The position numbers and the translations under genes are program-made. The notes below the pieces were generated by a model. That model made no database searches. It was not told the origin of the DNA and saw only the letters and a list, made by a program, of their open reading frames with translations. From NCBI GenBank assembly GCA_019412865.1, contig DXOJ01000685.1, positions 1 to 6,213 of the forward strand: 6,213 bases of DNA. The letters are read 5' to 3'. Below, piece after piece: positions 1-4,022 of this stretch (position 1 is its first letter; every line of letters begins with the position of its first letter). The stretch is from Bacteroides sp. (GTDB lineage Bacteria; Bacteroidota; Bacteroidia; Bacteroidales; Bacteroidaceae).

Positions 1-192
1 ATTCAATACCGGTTTCAGAATCGTACGGAATATCTCATCCTTATTGGTGAAATAATGATAGATATTACTCACCGTCACCCCTGCCCTCGAAGCTATTTCA
101 CGCATAGAGGCATCCTTGTATCCCTTTTCCAGAAACACTTCTTCGGCTGCCTTCAAGATTCCCTCTTGTATATCTCCTTTCAAAAATTGCAT
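1..192 (-). CDS. TetR/AcrR-family transcriptional regulator, N-terminal part (cut by window edge)
   Basis: The ATG at 192-190 opens a frame that runs without a stop to base 1, giving 64 residues beginning MQFLKGDIQE. This is the DNA-binding domain of a TetR repressor. Helix 1 is around residues 8-24 (ILKAAEEVFLEKGY). The helix-turn-helix is around residues 28-50, with the typical pattern MREIASRAGVTVSNIYHYF followed by TNKDEIF. The C-terminal ligand-binding domain, usually another 120-140 residues, lies outside the window, so no ligand can be inferred. The start lies 17 bp after the stop of the upstream ABC gene, with no clear Shine-Dalgarno sequence, so translation probably depends on the shared transcript. 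TetR proteins encoded beside exporters usually repress their own operon and release DNA when a transported compound binds. That role is inferred here from position. Family assignment is firm; function as local repressor is likely. Confidence 0.93.
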   Translation of the reverse strand, partial: MQFLKGDIQEGILKAAEEVFLEKGYKDASMREIASRAGVTVSNIYHYFTNKDEIFRTILKPVLN

Positions 193-209
193 AGTATCGT
201 TGCTATTTA

Positions 210-1946
210 TCAATTCATATTTGTAACCTGTCTGTTCACCATCCGGGCAAATATACCATTTTTCTTTTTCAATTCCTCCGGTGTTCCCATTTCAGCAACA
301 CTTCCATTCTCCAATACTACAATTTTGTCGGCATTGGCAACGGTTCGCATACGGTGCGCAATAATCAGCACCGTTTTGTTACGTACCAATTCAGATATAC
401 CCGCCTGTATCTTGGTTTCATTCTCAACATCAAGCGAAGCCGTAGCCTCATCCAACAGAACAATCGGAGCATCCTTCAACAAAGCGCGGGCAATGGAAAT
501 ACGCTGACGCTCACCGCCGGATAATGTTTCTCCATTCTCACCGATAATCGTCTGGTATCCCTGCGGCATTTTAGTGACAAACTCATCACATTGTGCCAAG
601 CGGGCAACTCTCCGGACTTCCTCATCCGTAGCATCCCGTTTGCCAATACGGATATTATCCATAATGGAAGCATTGAAAAGAACTACATCCTGAAAGACAA
701 CGGAATAGTTTTTCAACAAAGTTTCAGGATCAATCCGACTGATATCCTGCCCGCCGAGGGTAATCTTTCCCGACTGGATATCCCAGAAACGTGCCGCCAA
801 CCTGGCCGCCGTACTCTTGCCACTACCCGAAGGACCAACCAAAGCCGTTTTTTCACCTTGCCGGGCAATAAAAGACAAGTTATTCAGAATTTGTTTTCCC
901 TGCTCATAAGCAAAGTCTACCTGTCTGAATTCGATATCATAACCTTGAGGAGTGAATTCGGTAGTCCCGTTTTGTACCGGCAATGCTTCCATCTCATTCA
1001 TTCTATTGATACGCACATCCAAATAGAACAAAGCGGCAATATTATTCATCACCTCACTGACCGGAGCATACACACGCGACCCGATAACCATAAATATAAG
1101 ATAGGTAAACAAATCAACCGTACCCGAAGCCAAGAGATTGGCACCAACGATAATAACGCTTGCCAGTCCGAGTTTCAATACACTCTGGGAACCGTTTACC
1201 AACATGCCGAGCACCAGTTCATTACGAGTCAATACCTTTTCATAGGTATCAATGCTCGCATCCAGTTTTTCCAGATAGTCTCTCTCCTGATTGTAGGATT
1301 TTATCTCCTGAATGGTATCGAGTCCTTCCTGGATATGCTCGGTCACCATCCGCTTGTTCAGATAATTACTTTCATTGCTTTTCTGTATTTCCTTCTTCGA
1401 GAAAAGAAGGATTGCGGCAGCAAGCGGCACTACCCAGAACAAAGTAATCGTCAACTGCCAGTTATAAAATGCCATGCCGACGGTAATAAGCAGAATACTG
1501 ATAATGGAAGCAAACAACTGGGGAACCGCATGCGAGAAAGTATGCTCGAGATCAGTGCAGTCATCCATAATCGTGGCGGTGAGGTCGGAAAGATTCTTTT
1601 CGCCAAAGAAAGCCAGAGGCAACTTGCGAAGTTTTTCCGCCAATGAGATACGCCGGTTTGCACTCTCATCATAAACGGTGGTATAGGTACTACGATATTG
1701 CAATACCGCAAATATATACATGACTATCATAAAGACAATACCGAGTATGCTATAATAGAGAATACCATGCGTCACCGAAGCCGAAGGCTGAAACACAGGA
1801 CGAAGATATTCCTCAAGAAAAAGAAAAACAAATACCGCCGGCAACATCAATACAATATCGAGCAGTGTAGTGAAAAACACACCTTTACAGAAATCTTTCG
1901 CTCCTTTAGTTGAAAGGGCAAAACGTCTTTTTATTACTTCAATCAT
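210..1946 (-). CDS. ABC half-transporter (membrane domain + ATPase), second subunit of a heterodimeric exporter-type pair
   Basis: A 578-residue protein of exporter architecture. An N-terminal six-helix membrane domain spans about residues 20-310, with clear hydrophobic segments near 24-46, 62-82, 145-182 and 252-290. A nucleotide-binding domain spans about 335-572. ATPase motifs are complete: A-loop Tyr347, Walker A GPSGSGKS 371-378, Q-loop Gln419, signature LSGGERQR 475-482, Walker B IVLLDE 495-500 with catalytic Glu500, D-loop ASLD 503-506 and H-loop His531. Length is normal for a half-transporter. It should couple ATP hydrolysis in the cytoplasm to movement of a small molecule across the inner membrane, paired with the product of the gene just upstream (1939-3711), whose last 8 bp it overlaps. 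The ATG at 1946 is favoured because a perfect Shine-Dalgarno sequence sits 6 nt before it. Substrate is unknown. Drug or toxic-metabolite efflux is the usual role of such pairs beside a TetR gene, but some relatives of the YbtPQ/IrtAB type import siderophores. Confidence 0.95.
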   Translation of the reverse strand: MIEVIKRRFALSTKGAKDFCKGVFFTTLLDIVLMLPAVFVFLFLEEYLRPVFQPSASVTHGILYYSILGIVFMIVMYIFAVLQYRSTYTTVYDESANRRISLAEKLRKLPLAFFGEKNLSDLTATIMDDCTDLEHTFSHAVPQLFASIISILLITVGMAFYNWQLTITLFWVVPLAAAILLFSKKEIQKSNESNYLNKRMVTEHIQEGLDTIQEIKSYNQERDYLEKLDASIDTYEKVLTRNELVLGMLVNGSQSVLKLGLASVIIVGANLLASGTVDLFTYLIFMVIGSRVYAPVSEVMNNIAALFYLDVRINRMNEMEALPVQNGTTEFTPQGYDIEFRQVDFAYEQGKQILNNLSFIARQGEKTALVGPSGSGKSTAARLAARFWDIQSGKITLGGQDISRIDPETLLKNYSVVFQDVVLFNASIMDNIRIGKRDATDEEVRRVARLAQCDEFVTKMPQGYQTIIGENGETLSGGERQRISIARALLKDAPIVLLDEATASLDVENETKIQAGISELVRNKTVLIIAHRMRTVANADKIVVLENGSVAEMGTPEELKKKNGIFARMVNRQVTNMN

Positions 1947-3711
1947 TAGAAACCTCCTTTCCTATTGTCCAGCGAACAGATTGCTGGTATTCATTCCACA
2001 TATGATAATAGATGCCTTGTTTTCCAAGCAGGTTGGCATGTGTACCTTGTTCCGCAATCTTCCCCTTGTCAATGACGAGGATATTGTCGGCATCAGTGAT
2101 GCTTGAAAGACGATGAGCAATCATCAATACGGTTTTTCCTTTTGTCAGTTCTTTCAAGGCTTGCTGGATGAGATGCTCATTTTCGGGGTCGGCAAAAGCA
2201 GTCGCCTCATCCAGTACAATGATGGGAGCATTTTTCAGGATTGCACGTGCCAGTACGATCCGTTGCTGTTCCCCGCCAGAGAGATATGTTCCCTCCGTAC
2301 CAATCTTCGTATTCAGTCCGAACGGAAGTTTATTGATAATTTCCCGGCATTGTGCCATATCTACTGCCCGTTCCACTTCCTCCATTGTCGCGTCGGGATT
2401 ACCATATTTGATATTTTCGAGCAGAGAAGTCTTGAACAGCTTTGTATTCTGGAACACGAAAGAAATATATTTCATCAGTTCTTCGGGAGCGATTTCTCTT
2501 ACATTGATGCCACCTATTAAAACTTTCCCTTCCGTTGCCTCCCAGAAACGGGGAACTAGACGGGCAATCGTTGTTTTCCCTCCGCCCGAAGCTCCGACAA
2601 GAGCTACTGTGTTTCCTTGCGGAATAGTGAAACTAACATCATCCACCGCCTTTTGATTAGCTCCCGGATAGCTGAAGGAAACTTTTTCGAACTGAATACT
2701 GAATTCCTTTACCGGTTGTGGATGCTCTACAACAGTCAGGTGCTCATAAGCAACCAGATTCTCAAGACGTCCGATAGCTTCACTCGCCTGCCCCAAAGCC
2801 TGATTGAGATACATACTCTTCATGATACTTTGGGAGAATACAGGAGTAATGAGAACAAACAGGAAGAAATTAAGTAATACCGATGCATAATTACCTGAAT
2901 AACCAATCAGCAAAATAGCCAACGGAGCAAGGAAAAACACAAAACCATTGATTATTACGGTATAGAGCGACATCGGCTTCTCCCACATTCGTGTATAGCC
3001 GAATACCATTTTATTATAATTCATGATACAGCGGTGAAAGTTCTTGAAAGAATAAATAGTCTGCTGGAAAACCTTCACTACGGGAATTCCTCTCACATAC
3101 TCTACAGCTTCGGTATTCATTTCCTCCAGAGAGGTCATGTAGCTTTTCATAAACTGCCGTCCCTCCGCATTCATCATAAAACCCATAACCAGCATGGCAA
3201 TAATTACAGGGACGATACATGCCAGACCGAGTATCCAATCGAACACAAAAATCAGTATGGCAGCTACCAACGGCACTAGAAAAGTAGCCGCAAGATCAGG
3301 CAACTGATGTGCCAGAAAACTATGGGTAACCCCTGCATTGTCATCTATAATCTTGCGAATACGTCCACTCGTATTAATGTCAAAGAAGCCGAGAGGCATA
3401 CGCACTATCTGGCGCATGGCTTCTTTGCGCAAATTCGATTCAACCCGAAAAGCTGCAAGATGCGAAGACATCAATGCGGCAAAATAAAGGACGATGCTCG
3501 CCACGGCCATGCCTGCCGCCCACCAGGCATACGTCACCACATTACCGGAAGAGGTTATCTCTCCGTGTTCAAGCAGTTCTCTCACAATCAGCCAAATAAG
3601 GATATAAGGCAACATGCCCGCCAGGGCACTTAGGGCAGACAGCAGCATTGCCGCAGGCAAAAGCACTTTCCGTTTACCCATGTAGTTCTGAAGTTTTTTC
3701 AATGTACTCAT
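1939..3711 (-). CDS. ABC half-transporter (membrane domain + ATPase), first subunit of a heterodimeric exporter-type pair
   Basis: A 590-residue half-transporter. Membrane helices occupy about residues 15-310, with hydrophobic stretches near 17-43, 62-81, 140-180 and 250-290. The segment before the second helix pair carries the family pattern MPLGFFDINTSGRI (105-118). The ATPase domain follows at about 336-575: A-loop Tyr348, Walker A GASGGGKT 373-380, Gln421, signature LSGGEQQR 477-484, Walker B IIVLDE 497-502 with catalytic Glu502, and His533. The D-loop reads AFAD (505-508) instead of the usual SALD-like sequence, unlike its partner. I recall similar D-loops in the YbtP/IrtAB type of exporter-fold transporters. 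The gene ends in TGA within the start of the next gene, an 8-bp overlap (ATGATTGA), which points to a stoichiometric heterodimer. The ATG at 3711 is preceded by a palindrome and no strong Shine-Dalgarno sequence; an internal Met11 is a less likely start. Transcription probably comes from the promoter at 3924-3956 through the attenuator. Substrate unknown. Confidence 0.95.
   Translation of the reverse strand: MSTLKKLQNYMGKRKVLLPAAMLLSALSALAGMLPYILIWLIVRELLEHGEITSSGNVVTYAWWAAGMAVASIVLYFAALMSSHLAAFRVESNLRKEAMRQIVRMPLGFFDINTSGRIRKIIDDNAGVTHSFLAHQLPDLAATFLVPLVAAILIFVFDWILGLACIVPVIIAMLVMGFMMNAEGRQFMKSYMTSLEEMNTEAVEYVRGIPVVKVFQQTIYSFKNFHRCIMNYNKMVFGYTRMWEKPMSLYTVIINGFVFFLAPLAILLIGYSGNYASVLLNFFLFVLITPVFSQSIMKSMYLNQALGQASEAIGRLENLVAYEHLTVVEHPQPVKEFSIQFEKVSFSYPGANQKAVDDVSFTIPQGNTVALVGASGGGKTTIARLVPRFWEATEGKVLIGGINVREIAPEELMKYISFVFQNTKLFKTSLLENIKYGNPDATMEEVERAVDMAQCREIINKLPFGLNTKIGTEGTYLSGGEQQRIVLARAILKNAPIIVLDEATAFADPENEHLIQQALKELTKGKTVLMIAHRLSSITDADNILVIDKGKIAEQGTHANLLGKQGIYYHMWNEYQQSVRWTIGKEVSND
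1953..1959 (-). promoter_or_regulatory. Strong Shine-Dalgarno sequence for the second ABC gene
   Basis: The minus strand reads AAAGGAGGTTTCTAATG, placing AAGGAGG 6 nt before the ATG at 1946. It is a full match to the usual anti-Shine-Dalgarno end of 16S rRNA. It lies inside the 3' end of the upstream ABC gene. Bacteroides genes generally lack such strong sites, and the other starts in this window do not have one. It settles the start codon and would let ribosomes reinitiate at the overlapping gene junction, helping balanced production of the two subunits. Confidence 0.85.
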
Positions 3712-3721
3712 AACGTACGTT
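3712..3721. repeat. 10-bp perfect palindrome abutting the ABC start codon (possible operator)
   Basis: AACGTACGTT is a perfect palindrome placed directly against the ATG of the first ABC gene. The symmetry does not extend into the flanks. Its position is compatible with a repressor half-site pair or with an effect on translation start. TetR operators are usually longer (about 14-30 bp), so assignment to the TetR encoded downstream is only a guess. A 10-bp palindrome can also arise by chance. Confidence 0.35.
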
Positions 3722-3767
3722 CAATCTATATTAAGTTCGACAATCATTTAACTTATCGCTTGTTTTC

Positions 3768-3794
3768 AAAAAAGAACAATATTCGAAATCGTTC
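3768..3794 (-). terminator. Weak second hairpin with T-tract (tandem terminator or operator candidate)
   Basis: On the minus strand GAACGAT, loop TTCGAAT and ATTGTTC form a 7-bp stem including one G-U pair, followed at once by six T residues (3768-3773). It begins right after the T-tract of the strong terminator at 3795-3830. The stem is AU-rich and much weaker than the first, so it may be a back-up terminator, a pause site, or not functional. As DNA the same 21 bp is an imperfect palindrome (7 of 10 positions symmetric), so an operator for the TetR regulator is an alternative. Confidence 0.35.
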
Positions 3795-3830
3795 AAAAAA
3801 AAGAGAGCTTATATTTCTATAAGCTCTCTT
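3795..3830 (-). terminator. Strong intrinsic terminator, probably an attenuator in the leader of the ABC operon
   Basis: The minus strand carries AAGAGAGCTTATA, a GAAA tetraloop, and TATAAGCTCTCTT: a perfect 13-bp stem with a stable GNRA loop. A run of eight T residues follows, two of them closing the stem. There is no T-run on the other side, so it acts only on leftward transcripts. It lies after the promoter at 3924-3956 but before the first ABC gene, so transcripts from that promoter must read through it to express the transporter. The stop codon and last codons of the leader ORF sit in the 5' arm and loop, so a ribosome finishing the ORF would cover that arm and could prevent folding. Alternatives are a terminator for a short independent RNA, or for readthrough from the hexosaminidase gene. 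The structure itself is very clear; the regulatory role is inferred. Confidence 0.9.
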
Positions 3831-3903
3831 CATCCCATTCAATCCGGTGCATGTGCACCTTTGATATATGATTAATCTCGACTCGTCTCTCACTGATTCG
3901 CAT
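3817..3903 (-). CDS. Putative 28-residue leader peptide overlapping the attenuator
   Basis: The ATG at 3903-3901 lies about 15 nt after the expected transcription start of the promoter at 3924-3956. It opens a 28-codon frame beginning MRISERRVEI and ending RIEWDEESL, with TAG at 3819-3817 in the stem and loop of the terminator. The peptide is charged (Arg at 2, 6, 7, 20; Glu at 5, 9, 22, 25, 26; His at 12, 17, 19), with no hydrophobic segment and no run of a single amino acid. It is therefore unlike a trp- or his-type leader that senses one amino acid. No Shine-Dalgarno sequence is visible, as is usual in Bacteroides. Placement in front of a two-gene ABC exporter, ending within a terminator, recalls BmrB upstream of bmrCD in Bacillus subtilis, where ribosome stalling by antibiotics relieves attenuation. 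I see no homology to BmrB. A chance ORF of this length is possible, but the overlap with the hairpin is suggestive. Confidence 0.5.
   Translation of the reverse strand: MRISERRVEINHISKVHMHRIEWDEESL
3846..3859. repeat. Inverted repeat GGTGCA-TG-TGCACC inside the leader ORF
   Basis: Two 6-bp arms are separated by 2 bp. In the leader RNA it can form a GGUGC/GCACC hairpin with an ACAU loop. Flanking stretches ATTAATC and GATTGAAT can extend the pairing with an internal loop and a bulge. It encodes the Lys15-Arg20 part of the leader peptide (KVHMHR). It may be a pause or regulatory hairpin upstream of the terminator, or a DNA operator downstream of the promoter. Confidence 0.45.
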
Positions 3904-3923
3904 AAGTTTTCAATTATTTTCTG

Positions 3924-3956
3924 CAAAGGTACGGCTCGTCGGCAAGACGGACAATA
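3924..3956 (-). promoter_or_regulatory. Bacteroidetes-type sigma-ABfr promoter for the leader and ABC operon
   Basis: The -7 box TACCTTTG (3931-3924) matches the Bacteroides consensus TAnnTTTG exactly. The -33 element TATTG (3956-3952, consensus TTTG) lies 20 nt upstream, within the normal spacing. Transcription should begin near 3917-3920, about 15 nt before the leader ATG. The spacer is locally GC-rich and contains a short inverted repeat CGTC-N5-GACG at 3937-3949 that could be part of a repressor site. No equally good promoter is visible between the terminator and the first ABC gene. The 66 bp between this promoter and the hexosaminidase stop (3957-4022) is AT-rich with no convincing hairpin terminator. 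Confidence 0.8.
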
Positions 3957-4022
3957 CCTAAAAATAATGAAATTTGCTATTCAGACTATAACGAATAAGT
4001 AATGATTGAAACAACAGAATAG

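Noticed and set aside
55..507. Plus-strand frame of 150 codons across tetR and the end of the ABC gene
   Set aside because: It spans two genuine minus-strand genes and their junction; the translation resembles nothing known to me.
591..1646. Long open frame of 351 codons on the plus strand, antisense to the second ABC gene
   Set aside because: It mirrors a clear, full-length ABC gene with intact motifs. The translation shows no recognisable domain and its composition is typical of a reverse-strand shadow.
2113..2656. Two overlapping plus-strand frames of 135 and 162 codons opposite the first ABC gene
   Set aside because: Both are antisense to the conserved ATPase domain and show no domain or start signals of their own.
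3712..3794. A second promoter directly upstream of the first ABC gene
   Set aside because: The best candidate -7 box (TAGATTG, near 3722-3728) is one base short of consensus and has no -33 element at proper spacing, so I do not call it. It remains the main threat to the attenuator model.
3817..3903. Classical amino-acid-specific leader (trp or his type)
   Set aside because: Arg and His codons are frequent but scattered, with no run, and the downstream genes are not biosynthetic.
3976..4022. CTATTC and GAATAG repeat after the hexosaminidase stop as a possible terminator
   Set aside because: Only 6 AT-rich base pairs around a loop of more than 30 nt and no T-tract; not a credible hairpin.
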